A program made the position numbers and the translations under genes. From positions 758,905 to 822,904 of the forward strand of contig MU278350.1 of assembly GCA_022385755.1 (NCBI GenBank): a DNA stretch of 64,000 nucleotides, given 5' to 3'. The notes under the pieces were generated by a model. It had not been told where the DNA came from, did not search any database, and was given only the letters and a program-made list of their open reading frames with translations. Origin of the DNA: Trametopsis cervina (Eukaryota > Basidiomycota > Agaricomycetes > Polyporales > Irpicaceae). This document shows positions 1 through 11,863 of the stretch, one piece after another; position 1 is the first letter of the stretch, and every line of letters begins with the position of its first letter.

Positions 1-451
1 CCGCGGGATTAGATAGCGCTGTTGCACCGTGTCTGCACCGCTGTCTGTACACCGTACTGCACCCCGTCTGCACAGTGTCTGCACCCTGTCTACAGCAAGT
101 ACACTGTGCCTCTGCTGCCCCCAATGCACCGAGATCACCTGAGATGGCCTGAGAGAGTGTGCCGACCGTCGCACCGCACGCGTGGTCTGCTCGGCAAAAG
201 CCTGACCAGTGGGCATCCCGGGCACGAAATAGCCGCGCCTCTTCAATATATTTGATCCCCGCGCAACATCCGTAAACGCGCCATGTCACGCACGACGCGA
301 CCCGTCACACCGCTGCCTGCATGCAACCGTGACCACCACCGCACCAGCTCGACACGCAAAATATCGCGCTCCCCATTCCACTCCCATACTCGTCTCGTCG
401 CTCCTGTGTCTGCACTGGCGACCGCGGCACGCCTGCTGCCAATCTCGGTCT
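1..451. other. Upstream region, no gene seen
   Basis: This is the left edge of the window, upstream of the first gene. It holds a degenerate short tandem repeat (about 20-95) followed by C-rich sequence. I see no splice-linked open frame I would call a gene. It probably contains the promoter of the Spt21-like gene that starts at 452. Confidence 0.4.
20..95. repeat. Degenerate 11-12 bp tandem repeat
   Basis: About six imperfect copies of a unit close to GCACCGTGTCT follow each other, with substitutions and a 1-bp length wobble. It looks like a small decayed minisatellite upstream of the first gene. No function can be assigned. Confidence 0.5.
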
Positions 452-3400
452 ATGGAAACCAAGCAGCTGGGTCGTACGTGATCACATACCGGAGTGTTCG
501 TCTCCCTCTCACTCTTCCCGTCTATAGTTCGCGCCCTTTACACCGTGAATGGCGCCCCCCAGTACATGCTTGCGCTCTCGTCGCGCAAGTTCCCAGTCAC
601 GATCATACCATTGCCGCTTGTTAGTTCCACAGGGTCAGCGAGTCCAACAGTGCTGTATGGGAGAGCGATGTTAAGGCCGTTCTTGGAGATGATCTGCACA
701 GGAAGGTGCGCGCTGCCTGTAAATACGTGTCTTTTCTGTTAATCCACTCAGTATTTTTTTGCAGTCCCGATGTCGTGCAAATCTTACCAGGTAAACGTGA
801 CTTTACTGTCTACGTTCTGGACCCTCTAGAAGCTCGCCACCTCGCTCCTGTCATTTTGAGCAGCTCAGGCCCGAGCACATCTGCTCAGCAGGGCGTTGCA
901 ATAGGCTTGGGACGGCTTTCCATAGCTCTCGATGATACTGAGTCTGATGTCACTGTGGCGGGAACTATCATCAGCGACGGCATCCAGGAAGACCGACTTG
1001 AGGTCATTTTCTCCCTGCGAGAGGTGTGTGTGTGTCCATTTGTGCCACACAAAATCCCAACGCTCATTGTTCCCTTTAGTACACGCCACCCCCGAGGTCT
1101 ACTTTCCCCCCTCTATCCTCGGTGAGAAGTAATCCACCCCTGCCCGCCGCACAGCCACCATCCCATCGCACAGCGGTGTCCTGTCCAAGCCAGCGACGTT
1201 CTCCATCCAGTTCTGCAACAAAACTTATGCTGCGTGACGCTTCTTCAGAAGGCTTAAACTCGACCCAAATATCCAGTGCTACCACTACCGTCAGCGTCAG
1301 CTTCCGTCAAGACATGCTACCCTCCCAAGTGGCTGGTTCTTCTACCGCTACTGTTTCACCAGAAGCTATGTCAGAAGTTCATCCGACATTGCAGAACCTT
1401 CTCATCTCTCTCTCCACGTCCAGCAAGGCTCCTGACCTCCTAGCTGCTCTGTCTGCCATTGACTCTTCTTCAGGACACATGACACCTAACGTTGCGTTGA
1501 TAGAGGCGCTCACGAAGGCTCTATATCCGTCACCCACCCAGCCGAGAGGGACTGAACCATCATCGTCCGCAGCCCCTCTACAGTCTCAAACCTCTGGATC
1601 GCGGCAGACTCGTGCTCCTTCGTCGTCCGCGCCAAAGATGAAAGCATCCACGTCGACCTCACACGTGATGTCCTCGTCCGCTGGAGCAAAACTGCCTGTG
1701 TCACGCCCGAAACCTCTCCATAAACGTTCTCTTCTCGCTCCCTCCCCAACCAAGAGCGAAAAATCCGACGACGACATTGTCGTTCTGGATAAAGAGAATA
1801 TCAACCCAATGGCATTCAGGAAACAACGCTCCGGGAAGCAGAAAGCATCCGAGGGTAAAAAGGCAGCGCCGCCGGTGCCTTCTTCGGTAGTTTCTGCAAA
1901 TCCGATCGTTGGAAAGGGCGAGCCTTCAGACATGTCATCCGCGCCTACACCTCTGACGACGTCCTCCAATGGCTCCAGGAAGAGAACCCTCAGCGAGATT
2001 ATGGACGAAAAGGATCGTGATCGGGAGAGAACTCGACGACGAACTCATACTAGTTCTGATGTAGGTACTCGAAGAGCCAAGTCTCCTCCACATCACCGAG
2101 AGGAAGCTCCCGCTCTTCCAGAAATGGCCATGTCAGACTCTGGTGTCAACGATGCAAGTTCATCACTCTGGGTTGCAAGGCCACGAACGCCATCCGCTAG
2201 CTCCCCTCCACGCGCTCCTGAACATCGACCTTCGCCACAACCAGGGACGAAACATTCAAACGCCATTGATGCGCCAAAGCGTAAATCGTTCATTCTCCCT
2301 GACTGGGCTAAAACCGGCACCGCGACCATCCCACGCTTTGCCGAAGGTTGTGGGCCCAAGCCCTCGGATCGTCCACCAGAGAAGCTGGCCCGCAAGAAAT
2401 CCTTAAGAAAGGAGGGAAGTCAACGTAAATCCCTGGGCAGACATACGGGCGAAAACGATCCTCCCTTTCAACCACTCCTGCGGAAACCGTCGCATTCAAG
2501 CCCGACTCGTACTTCCTCGCTGCTTCCTCTCTCCTCTTTTACTCGATCATCATCCCCAGGGCTGGGCAGCGAGTCATCTCTGCCAATCATGGCCGACTCG
2601 GATATCTCTATCTTGCTGTCTTCCAGTGCATCATCTCCCTCTCTGCCCAATCCTCCGTCAACGCCATTACGCAGACGAAACTCAGATACCAATACACCAA
2701 CCGACGGCTCGCCGCTCTTTACCCCCATCGGCAAGCGGCGTACACCGCGGGCACCCTCCACGAAGAAGCTTCCTAGCTTTTATTCTATGCTCACTCCTGG
2801 AAGGCCACGAGCACGCACCAGTCCTGCTCGTCGAGCGACAAGCACGTCTCCGCAAGGATCACCAAAGGCTGGAGGAGGTGAATCGGAGAGTATGTCGACG
2901 CCCCCTGACTCCCTTCCCATCGCCAGTAGCGATGGTGAAGACGACACCGACCCACCGCCCAACGACACGTATCAAACGCACTGGTCCGTAGGTCTTCCTC
3001 CGTCGTCACCGCTCCCCCCATCCAGCCCTATATTATCCCCTGAAAGTGACGATCCCCCAGGGGACCAGCCGACAGACGAGTTCCTCCTTCCCTCTTCCCA
3101 ATCTGATCATCAACCTCAGCCAGAGGACGACTACACTCTCGTAGCCAGCCAGGGATCGGCCTCAAGCACAGATCCGTTCGCCTTTTTGTCCGACTCGATC
3201 AGCGAAGCGGTGGACGGCAGTCACCTCACCCTGGCGGACATGGAGCAAATCTTTGCTTCGACGCTTTCTCCCAGTTCATTCCCGCACGATCAGACTGCTA
3301 CTCAAGCTGTTTATGGTGGACGTACGTCGGTCGAGAGCGAGTCTTTGGATAGGAGCTTCTCTCCTCTGTTCGGGAGCTCAGCACCCTCTCAGGACGATGC

Positions 3401-3602
3401 CCTGGTCGATTTGGATCTAGACGAGCTATGGGCCAGCATGATGCCGTTGCTGAACCAGAGCATAAGCGACGTGCATGCCTGCGACACCGTTGACCCAAAT
3501 CTACTATTGGCCAAGCCAACGGACGATAACACCTCTCCTACCATTGACACTGCAAAATTGGCTCATGATGTACAACAACTGTATAGCGGATGTGTGTTGT
3601 AG
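452..3602 (+). CDS. Spt21/Ams2-like histone-gene transcription regulator
   Basis: Exons 452-473, 528-705, 765-1023 and 1080-3602 splice in frame to about 993 residues; the first exon gives METKQLG, since the next exon alone has no start. Residues about 8-150 match the Ams2/Spt21 N-terminal domain: LYTVNGAPQYMLA, then ICTGSPDVV and DFTVYVLDPLE. In yeasts this family activates histone gene expression (Spt21 with Spt10; Ams2 as a GATA factor). The remaining 840 residues are Ser/Pro/Thr-rich and disordered with basic patches, an HPLC-like fungal regulator tail. I find no CX2C-X17-CX2C GATA finger, so it resembles budding-yeast Spt21 more than fission-yeast Ams2. The domain is recognised from memory of the family, not from a search. 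Confidence 0.7.
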
Positions 3603-3964
3603 CGATAATTACTATCGTATGAGACTTCAGAATGCAACACTATATTGAACTCAACTATCGAGACGCAAACGATAGAAGCTAAATTTGTTCATAAGAGTAT
3701 ACTATAAGGGACATAAGTGTCCTCATCAGCAATTCCTGAGGGTGATACAATCCCGCTAGATGAAGGTATCTAGAGAAGCAGGAACCGAAATGAGAGTATA
3801 ATATATGCCCCGTTTCCCCTAACCGCCATCCACGGAATCAAGATGGCGTAGTGAATAATGAGGCAATAATCATCCACACACACTCAAGCATGCACTCCTG
3901 ATCATATCAATGTGAGCATGTCACATAGCCGCGCGACAGTAGTATACAAAACCGAGTCATACAA
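3603..3964. other. Intergenic, convergent 3' ends
   Basis: This gap separates the 3' ends of the Spt21-like gene (+) and the uL16 gene (-). It is AT-richer than its flanks and should carry both polyadenylation regions. No open frame or RNA gene was recognised. Confidence 0.5.
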
Positions 3965-4775
3965 TCAAGCCCGGAGCTGAGCACGAAGGTTCTGCTCAAG
4001 GTTGCCTCGAGGGCGAATGTACTGTACGTAGGCACCATCCCTGCAAAGCGCAATCAGTAAATCCCACAATAAGAAACCGGATGCGACATACTGCAACACC
4101 CGCTTGTCCTCCTTCAGCTTGACGTACTCCTCACGGTTGACGTTAGTGAAACCCCACTTGCGAGAGACAATGATCTTCTGACGGCCAGGGAACTTGTAAC
4201 GAGCACGGCGGAGAGCCTCCTGAACAACAGCGGCATTGGAGTCCTTTGTACGGATGGAAAGGATTATTTGACCAATGTTTACACGTGCAACGGTACCGTA
4301 AGGCTTGCCCCAAGCACCACGCATGCCAGTTTGGAGCCTAGGATGTGAGAATGAGTATCAATTTGCCTGAAATACTTACTGATTACACACCTATCAGCTC
4401 CAGCACATGACAACATCTTGTTGATACGCAGGACGTGGAAAGGGTGCACACGGACCCTCAAGTGGAAAGAGTCCTTGCCGGACGTCTTGGTGACATACTT
4501 GTTGGCGCAAATACGGGCTGCCTCAAGTGCTTCACTCGAAAGCTGCTCGTACTCGTCCGAAACCAGGTGGACACAGTAGGGGAACTCGTCCACGTTGGCA
4601 CGCTTACGGCCCAAGTCGAAAATACGGATCTGTGGCAATCCGTGTAAATCGTATGAGCGAGGTTTGAACGACGAAGACTTCGCACCTTGGGGTCCGGCAC
4701 ACCACGGTTGTACCTGGACTTGGGGTAGGGCTTGTTCTTGCAGTAGCGGTAGCAACGAGCGGGACGGCGACCCAT
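3965..4775 (-). CDS. RPL10: 60S ribosomal protein L10 (uL16)
   Basis: Minus-strand exons 4775-4686, 4629-4391, 4337-4092 and 4040-3965 give 216 residues, the usual family length. The start [20 protein letters not shown] and the internal [20 protein letters not shown] and [12 protein letters not shown] are hallmarks of uL16/QM. The protein joins the 60S subunit late, near the peptidyl-transferase centre and tRNA path. All three introns are GT-AG. A further intron may lie in the 5' UTR: on the minus strand a GTGAGC donor near 4904 pairs with an acceptor just upstream of the start, near 4791. That is common in ribosomal protein genes, but it is inferred here. Confidence 0.95.
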
Positions 4776-7150
4776 TTCTTCTAGATCTGTAAGTCAGACG
4801 ACACGTCAGCGCCATCCTGACCTGCAACGAGCCATCCATCGCCTTCCAGCCTCATTTTGCGCATAGAACCAACGGAATCATAGAAAGGACGGACAGCAGC
4901 TCACCTGGTGGGTGTCTGGATGGGGGAAAGTGGTAAGCGATCCTGTGGGGGAGGACGCCTTTTGAGGCCTGTGCGATGGAGACGATGAGTAACCCACCTC
5001 ACTGACTAATGATCGGCGCTTATTATGCTCGCGCAACCGCGACTGACTCGGTTCGATTACGAAGCGGTTCGGCTCGAATGTACCGGACTGCAGTCGATGG
5101 GCTCACCATCGGTTCCCTTGTCTTCTACGGTACAGTAGTGGACTATGCTACTTGACTTCTGATGCCCACTCTTTCCTTAGTCACTCAAGTAAACCAGATG
5201 AGTTGCTACCTCGACGAAACAGCTTATTCATTTCCCGTACTGAGAGCCTACGGTCCGAAAGGAATTAGTCGTGAGTTCATCTATTAATCCACATTGCCCA
5301 AGCGGCCTATTGAGCCGTTTGCATTGCGATTACCAACGTCAGGCTGCGCAATTCTAGAGCTCTATTAGAGCTCGCCGCCAGGCTCTTGATAACCCTCAAA
5401 CCAAAGCTTTTTCTTAGGGCTCGAATGGACTCGAGTCTTTCGCCACATTTCTCACTCAGCTGAAGTTGGACTTCTCGCTGCACTCACGTGTGTTCATTAG
5501 ATTTCATTTCCGCTATGCGGTTCAGACGCCTTTGCTCTGGAATACCGAACCATTGCCCCAGTATCTGCATCGTGTTTTTCATTAACCGACTTCTCAACCT
5601 CTGGGCATGCAATACACATGCAGCTATAATGTGGGATAGCACGAGAACCTTCGCAGGAGTTTCCGCAGGAGTTTCCGCCGGTGTCGTGCTCTCAACATCC
5701 TCACACAACCCAGTATCTGCTCTCCTTCCACCCACCTCCACGCTGAATGTACGGCAGTCCTGTTCGACGGCCTAGCAACGTTTATCATGTTCGTCGTTCG
5801 GCTTCAAACCTACATGAGATGTTCCGCTCTCCAAGCGGCGGTTACTTCGGCCGTACGTCTTCCCTCGTCCAGCAGTCTGTGTAAAGCTCAATGTTTTTCA
5901 GCGCCGGACATGAGCGCAGTTGCGCCGCCACTTAGCCCGCATTTCTCCACGCAACCCTTGGCTCATCCAGTGATGACATACAGCGGGGCCCGCGTTCTTC
6001 ATCGCAACCCTCGTCGCCCTTATTCCGATTCCTGCTGCGACCCATACTGCTGCGAGCGAACGTGTGATGAGTGCTGCAATAATTATTGCGAGAGGTGTTG
6101 CTATGAGTATTGCTGTTGCCGCCACTGCAGGTAACGTCTATGCGTGGTCTGGTGTACGTCAATACACTAATTATGGTAATATAGGCCGGGACCAGGATGC
6201 TGTTACTGAGGTAACGTTTGAACACGGGAAAGAGGTTTGGTTCGACCATTTGTATTCACTATGTACAGTATCAACATCATGAAATGCCACTCTCATCTAC
6301 TTTCAACTTCAGATGTTTGGACAGGCTCCGCCGACGATCCTGGATCGCTGCGAACTTGTGTCCGCAGGAGCATAGCGCACAGGTCTACCACCGCATGCCC
6401 GCAGTGAACGAGGCGAAAGCGATACAGCGGCCGCTGTGGATCAGGAAACCAACGAGAGCACTCAACAGTCGTATAGATTAAATATCCTCAGATGCCATGA
6501 TCTTCAGGGAATTATGTACATGTCCACAAGGCCTGCGAGATGCCTTTCTTGCGCTTTCTTTGTACGTGTCCGATTGTCATCCGTAACCTCGCGGTCGTCA
6601 CTATCCCCAGAGCCTGAAGTGTCCCGGGGACAGCGGCGGTGCATACAGTTGTTTTATACTGATGCACAGTTGTTCAGAATTGCGCAGCTTTCCCGCCGCG
6701 TTGCCTGCCCTTCTCTTGCCGCGCTCAGTTACAGCGTGCAGTCAAAGCGCATATCGCAAGCAGCATCCCAATGTTGTCTTTGCATCATGTGGGATTTTCA
6801 GCAAACATGCTGCCTGTATTACGCAGACACGCATAACTTACGAATACTCGCTTGACATAATGCACGACTGTCTGTCAAGATGTCTCGTAGATCCAATTGC
6901 TGTACAGCCACATCTAAGTTGTCCGCTAATAAGGTTCCCGCTGCTGGCACCGCCAAGTGCTCCGGGACTGTTTATAAAGTCTCTTTATTCCATAGCATCG
7001 CGGTCCTCACCACATCTGTTCCAACATCCTCTGCCTGACCCATCAACTGGAGTTTCAATCGAGTGAATCTTACTCGACTCTTGTACTTGGGCCTCATCGA
7101 TCCCACTCTGCCACCTACGCTCACGACACGTCCTGTGGATTCTATAAGGC
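4776..7150. other. 2.4 kb without a convincing gene
   Basis: The left end is the promoter and possible 5' UTR intron of RPL10; the right end is the Skt5-like promoter. Between them I find only short open frames. At about 5656-5680 a 12-bp unit (AGTTTCCGCAGG) is repeated. At about 6020-6134 a run of TGC-rich sequence encodes a very Cys-rich tail on the plus strand and a hydrophobic segment on the minus strand. Neither can be linked to a full gene model. Confidence 0.4.
6973..6978 (+). promoter_or_regulatory. Possible TATA box of the Skt5-like gene
   Basis: TATAAA within TTTATAAAG lies about 175 bp before the start codon at 7151 on the same strand. The distance allows a transcript with a 5' UTR of about 140 nt. 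It is assigned only by motif and position. Confidence 0.3.
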
Positions 7151-9756
7151 ATGGCCACCTCAGCCAATAACCCCTACGGCTCACGCAGAACAGATCCGCC
7201 TCCTCCGCCAGTTCCACCAGTTCCTGCCAGTCTTAGAGTTGAGCTCGAGAGTGAATATGGCTCGCCACCGCACTTCGAGGATCCTCTCGCCGCCCCTCGT
7301 CCTCAAAGATTACAGCCAGATCTACCAGCCAATGTACGTCCGTGTCCGCCCGCCGTAGCCGAGCGCAGCATGACCATACAATATGATCTAGATGGCTCGT
7401 ACGCTTCAAGAGCAGGCCTCTTCGTACTCAAGAAATGCATACGACCCGTACGGGAGGGCACGGTCTCCACAGCCACCTTATAACCTAGCCACACCGGGTC
7501 TCGCAACCCCCGGTAGTAACGCAACAAGCCCTCCGCCGTCTGTGTGGAATCCTTGGTCGTCCTCAAACTCCCCCTCGTATACTCCCCATGGAATGCCACA
7601 GGCTTATGGATCCCCATATCCCGGGCCGTCATATACCCCCCAGCCACCACCTCTGAAGCCAGAAGATGTATCATCTTCTCTTGCAGCGCTGTCTCTCACT
7701 CCTCAACCACCACCTCCACCGCCCCAGGATCTCTACACGCACCAACGGACCCAAGCCGCCGCAGGAAGCCATCCTCAGCAACAACAATCATATGCCCCGC
7801 AACACCACCATCGAACTCAGTCCGCAGCTCTCTCTCCCCCCCCACCGCCGCCTGCACCGCAAGCTTCTGCTTCGTCGAGTCCCCCGTCTTTGATCGCACC
7901 GCTTCCTACAGTTGCAGGCCTGACAGCTTCGCTGTCTAGCATTCGCCAACCAGATACTGATCCAACGCAGAAGATTGGGTGGTGCCGGGATGTTCTTGCG
8001 TTAGTAAATCGCGCGGAAAGCCTCCAAGCAACGACGAAAAATCCTACCAGTGTTTCCAACGACGCACCCGTTGGACCCGTACGCATTGGAGATCCTCAAC
8101 TGCAACGTCTCGTCGAGGTCGCCCTACCCTTAATCCTAGAAATATCATCTCCCAACCCCATGCCAAAACCCACACCGGTGCACATCTCTGAAGCAATCTA
8201 CCTGAAGGCTACTTGCGAGTCGTCCGGAGCTTATCCCCACGTCATTAGACGCGATCCTCGCACTGCATTTAGGGATTTCGAGTACGCAGCTAGACATGGT
8301 TATCCTGCTGCGTGGTTCAAGATCGGTAGAGACTATGAGAACTTTGGAGATGTGGTTCATGCAAGGGACGCCTTTGAGCGCGGTGTCAAGGCAGGGGACG
8401 AACGTTGCTTATACGTGAGTGATCTATCATCGTGCTCATGTTGTGGTTCTCACTCAGTGGCAGCGGATGGGTATGGCAAACTTGATGGGTCAATTGCAAC
8501 TCCCGCCCTCTGCTGCAGCGGCTCTCCCTCTCCTCAATCGAGCAGCCACCCTTGCTACAGTCGACGTACCACAGCCGGCCTACGTTTATGGCCTCCTCTT
8601 GCTGGAGGAGTTCTCGCACATAACTATACCGCCTCACCTATTTGCTCCATACATCCCGCAAGGGTCTTCGGCCCAGGCAGAGGCTCGCAAGCACCTCGAA
8701 CGCGCGGCTTACCTCAATTTTGCGCCCGCACAATACAAACTTGGGCACTCTTATGAGTTTGCCACCCCGCCCTTCCCCTTCGATGCGTTGCTCAGTGTGC
8801 AGTATTACTCGTTGGCCAGTCAACAAGGTGAGACCGAGGCAGACATGGCGCTAAGCAAGTGGTTTCTGTGTGGTTCCGAGGGGGCATTCGAAAAAGACGA
8901 AGGGCTCGCTCTGACCTTTGCCGAAAAGGCGGCCAATAAAGGGCTCCCGAATGCTGAATTTGCGATGGGTTATTATGCTGAAGTTGGCGTCGGCGGGCCG
9001 AAGGATATCGCAACAGCGAGGATGTGGTATGCGAAAGCCAGTATTTTTCCACCGGTTGTGCTGCCGAACTCCCTATAACTAAGATATCTCATTGAACAGG
9101 CTGCGGGGCATGGCAATGCAGATGCGGAGGATCGTTTGAAAGCGCTGTCTCAACCGGCCCCCCAGGCACTTTCCCGCGCGGAGCACGACCAACTCACGGA
9201 CAGCAAGCTCGTACGCACGCGAACTCAAGCGAAGCAGCGCTCCGATGCTACTGGGGGACGTCGTCCCGCTGTAGTCGACGGCCAGAGTGCTCGTATAGTC
9301 GAAAACGTGCGCAAAACTTCCTCTATGATCCCTCCAGCTGTGAGTGCGCCGTCAGCCACCGCTTCCCCCGGAGGGTCTGGAAGGTACTTCCCCTCGGTCG
9401 TAGAGGAGCCTTCTCTGGCTCAGGTAGAGACTCCCCCTCGCACTTCATCAAATTCTGCGAGCCCAGCTCCGGGTCCTGTCCCCCCGCAACCACAGACACC
9501 ACGGCCCTTTGCTAATGCACCACGTTATAACCTTTCCGATCCTGGAGCGGTCACGACGAACGGCCCTCGGCCTCCCCCATCACAACCACAAACACCCTTT
9601 GGACCTCCTCGCCGTGAAGGTCGGCCTACACCCACTCAACCAACCCCCACGAATAGACCAGATACACCTAGCGGTCCCAAAAAGGGGCCGGCAACATTTG
9701 CTGAGATGGGCATCACAACAGCAAAAGTAGAAGAAAAGGATTGTGTCATCATGTGA
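7151..9756 (+). CDS. Sel1-repeat chitin synthase activator, Skt5/Chs4-like
   Basis: Exons 7151-7333, 7392-8414, 8458-9036 and 9100-9756 give about 813 residues. The N-terminal third is Pro/Gln-rich and disordered. A block of Sel1 repeats follows, with typical A-x-G/A-W-F helices such as HGYPAAWFKIGRDYE, FAPAQYKLGHSYEF and NAEFAMGYYAEVGVGG. The tail is Pro-rich and ends in CVIM, a CaaX prenylation box; yeast Skt5/Chs4, the activator of chitin synthase III, ends the same way. The likely role is to bring chitin synthase to the bud or septum membrane. The donor of the third intron is abnormal: the reading frame demands cutting after 9036, where the intron would begin GCCAGT rather than GT. See findings. 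Confidence 0.82.
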
Positions 9757-10198
9757 GGCCAGGGTTTTGGTGTGACAGTATGGTGGCTAGAATTGGGAGT
9801 CGACGCAGGCAGGAACGCATTGAACTGTAACTATACATCTATAGACACATGTTATTGCAGCATGGACAGTGCAAATGCATGGATGCCCTCGCACGACCAC
9901 AGCGTTTCTGCGGACTGCAATAATGCGGCATAGATGTGCTAGAGCAGTGCTCTCCCTCAAATGCTTGTTACTGTATTCGATAGGTCACGTCAAGAAAGCT
10001 GTAGTTCAGATGGACACGACTTTTACATGATCGATTCAGCCACCTGGGTGGCTTTCGTGCTATCTCGATTCTCCGCCATGCACGTCTTCCGGCGGAGTGT
10101 GGTACTGTATTGACTCGGATCGGATGCCCACAAGCACAGCTTTGTGTTCTTCCTCCGTCTCCGTATCTGGACCCCTTACAAGCTACTTCAAGGTAATC
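9757..10198. other. Intergenic
   Basis: This holds the 3' end of the Skt5-like gene and the promoter of the alcohol dehydrogenase gene. An in-frame upstream ATG at 10124 could extend the dehydrogenase N-terminus by 25 residues. Nothing else was recognised. Confidence 0.4.
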
Positions 10199-11863
10199 AT
10201 GGAGAATGCAGAGGGTACACAGCTAGCCATCAAGTTTTATCCTCCCGCATACGATATCCGCGTCGAAAAAGCTCCTATTCCCAGGTGCGCGCCGTTTCGC
10301 CGACCTCATAGGCTCGGAATTGTGTTAATTGTTATATATACGCTTCTGCAGCATAGAACATCCAGACGACGCTATTGTCAGGATTCAAGTAAGTGAACCA
10401 TCTTCTGCGAATCACAAATCATAGAACTATCCAATTGACTTTCATGGCACGCACCAGTTGGCCGGCCTGTGCGGCAGTGATCTACATGTATATCGTGGAC
10501 ATGAGGGTGTCGATAAAGAGTACGATACGGCGCCCGCCTTCATTCATATCACAACATGAGCGGCCGCCGCTGACACCGCCTTGGTTGTAGGATGATATGT
10601 GGTCACGAGTTCATCGGCACGATCATCGCCATGGGCAGCAGCTTCAACCCGGAGGCTCAAGGACGCCCGCATCTGTACTCAACATTGCGCATTGGTGACC
10701 AGGTTGTGGCCCCGTTCACGGTCTCGTGCGGGGAGTGCCAGTAAGCACCACATTCTTATAAACCCTTAAACAACAACAGCAAACCTGTGAGATTCTAGCT
10801 TCTGCAGAATCGGATTCACCTCTCGCTGCGTACACTCTACTTTGTTTGGCATACCGAAGCTCCCAGGCGGCCAAGCACAATATGTACGCGTCCCGAAAGC
10901 GGGCGGAACATTGTTCAAAGTTGCAGATATCCGCTCAGGGTCTTCGACTATCCATCTAGAAGACAGTTCGTTGTTGTTGCTTGCAGACATCCTACCAACC
11001 GGAGTCTTCGCTGCTCTGCAGGCCCTGCAACACCCAAAGCTTGCTTCAATCCTGTCCGACACTCCCTACCCACGTAACGGATATGTGCCCGCCGGACTTG
11101 GGTTCGATAGTTCCTCGACGCTTCTCCAAGAGGATCGGTCAGTAACGATTGCAGTTGTGGGTCTGGGGCCTGTTGGGATGGTGAGTACTGATGCTGATCT
11201 TGAACGATGGACTATTGACCTGAGGGTCCAATAGTGCGCGATGATCAGCCTTCTGGACATGCAAGAAGACTTAAGTTCAACGCGTGGTGTGGTATTCCGG
11301 ATCGTTGCCGTCGATACGAACGGCCCGAGGAGGGAGAAAATGATTGCAATGGTGGAGAAGATTTATGGCGGCCAGCAGCCAGAGAACGTCGTTGTCATTG
11401 ATCCAGAGGCAGGCAAGCGCATTATCAATGATTGGACAGATTCGCTTGGGTGCAATGCGGTTTTGGAGGTAAGTACAATGGGTAGCGGCATACTGTAGCA
11501 AAGAAGAGAACTGAGCAGAACTATCAGGTCGTCGGAAATAACGGTGCACTCAAGCTTGCGTACGAACTGGTGCGCCCATTCGGTGTTATAAGCACTGTCG
11601 GGGTGCATCAATCTCCACCCCTCCCGTTCACTGGGCGTGAGATGTACGACAAGAATGTGTCTTTTGACTATGGACGTTGCCCCGTTCGCGCGATGTTGCC
11701 AATCGCTGCCAAACTACTGTTGAAACGCCAGGATGTATTTGGGGGTGTGGGTACAGAGACCAGTCTGATCGAGCAGGTAGTAGGCTTTGACGAAGCAGAA
11801 GAGAGGTATCGTCTGTTTGATCAAGGACTCTGCGGGAAGACGTTATTCGACCCTTGGCGTTAG
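10199..11863 (+). CDS. Zinc-dependent alcohol dehydrogenase (MDR family)
   Basis: Exons 10199-10284, 10352-10388, 10458-10519, 10591-10740, 10799-11180, 11235-11468 and 11528-11863 give 387 residues. The catalytic zinc site is visible as GLCGSDLH and GHEFIG. The structural zinc lobe has four cysteines in the spliced CGECHFCRIGFTSRC. The NAD(P)-binding turn is VVGLGPVGM, and the C-terminal catalytic domain is complete. The substrate cannot be read from sequence; the insert in the substrate domain (about residues 165-200) is longer than in classical ADH or sorbitol dehydrogenase. The start at 10199 is chosen because it lies about 38 residues before the first zinc ligand, normal for the family. 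Confidence 0.85.

Noticed and set aside
1122..1285. Separate gene start at 1122 for the Ser-rich protein
   Set aside because: The frame continues upstream through a canonical intron into the Spt21/Ams2 domain, so it is one gene.
4791..4904. snoRNA in the presumed 5' UTR intron of RPL10
   Set aside because: Only weak C- and D-like boxes are present, and the intron itself is inferred.
5030..5100. tRNA-like B-box sequence GGTTCGATTAC
   Set aside because: It has no matching A box, acceptor stem or anticodon arm, so it is only a partial motif.
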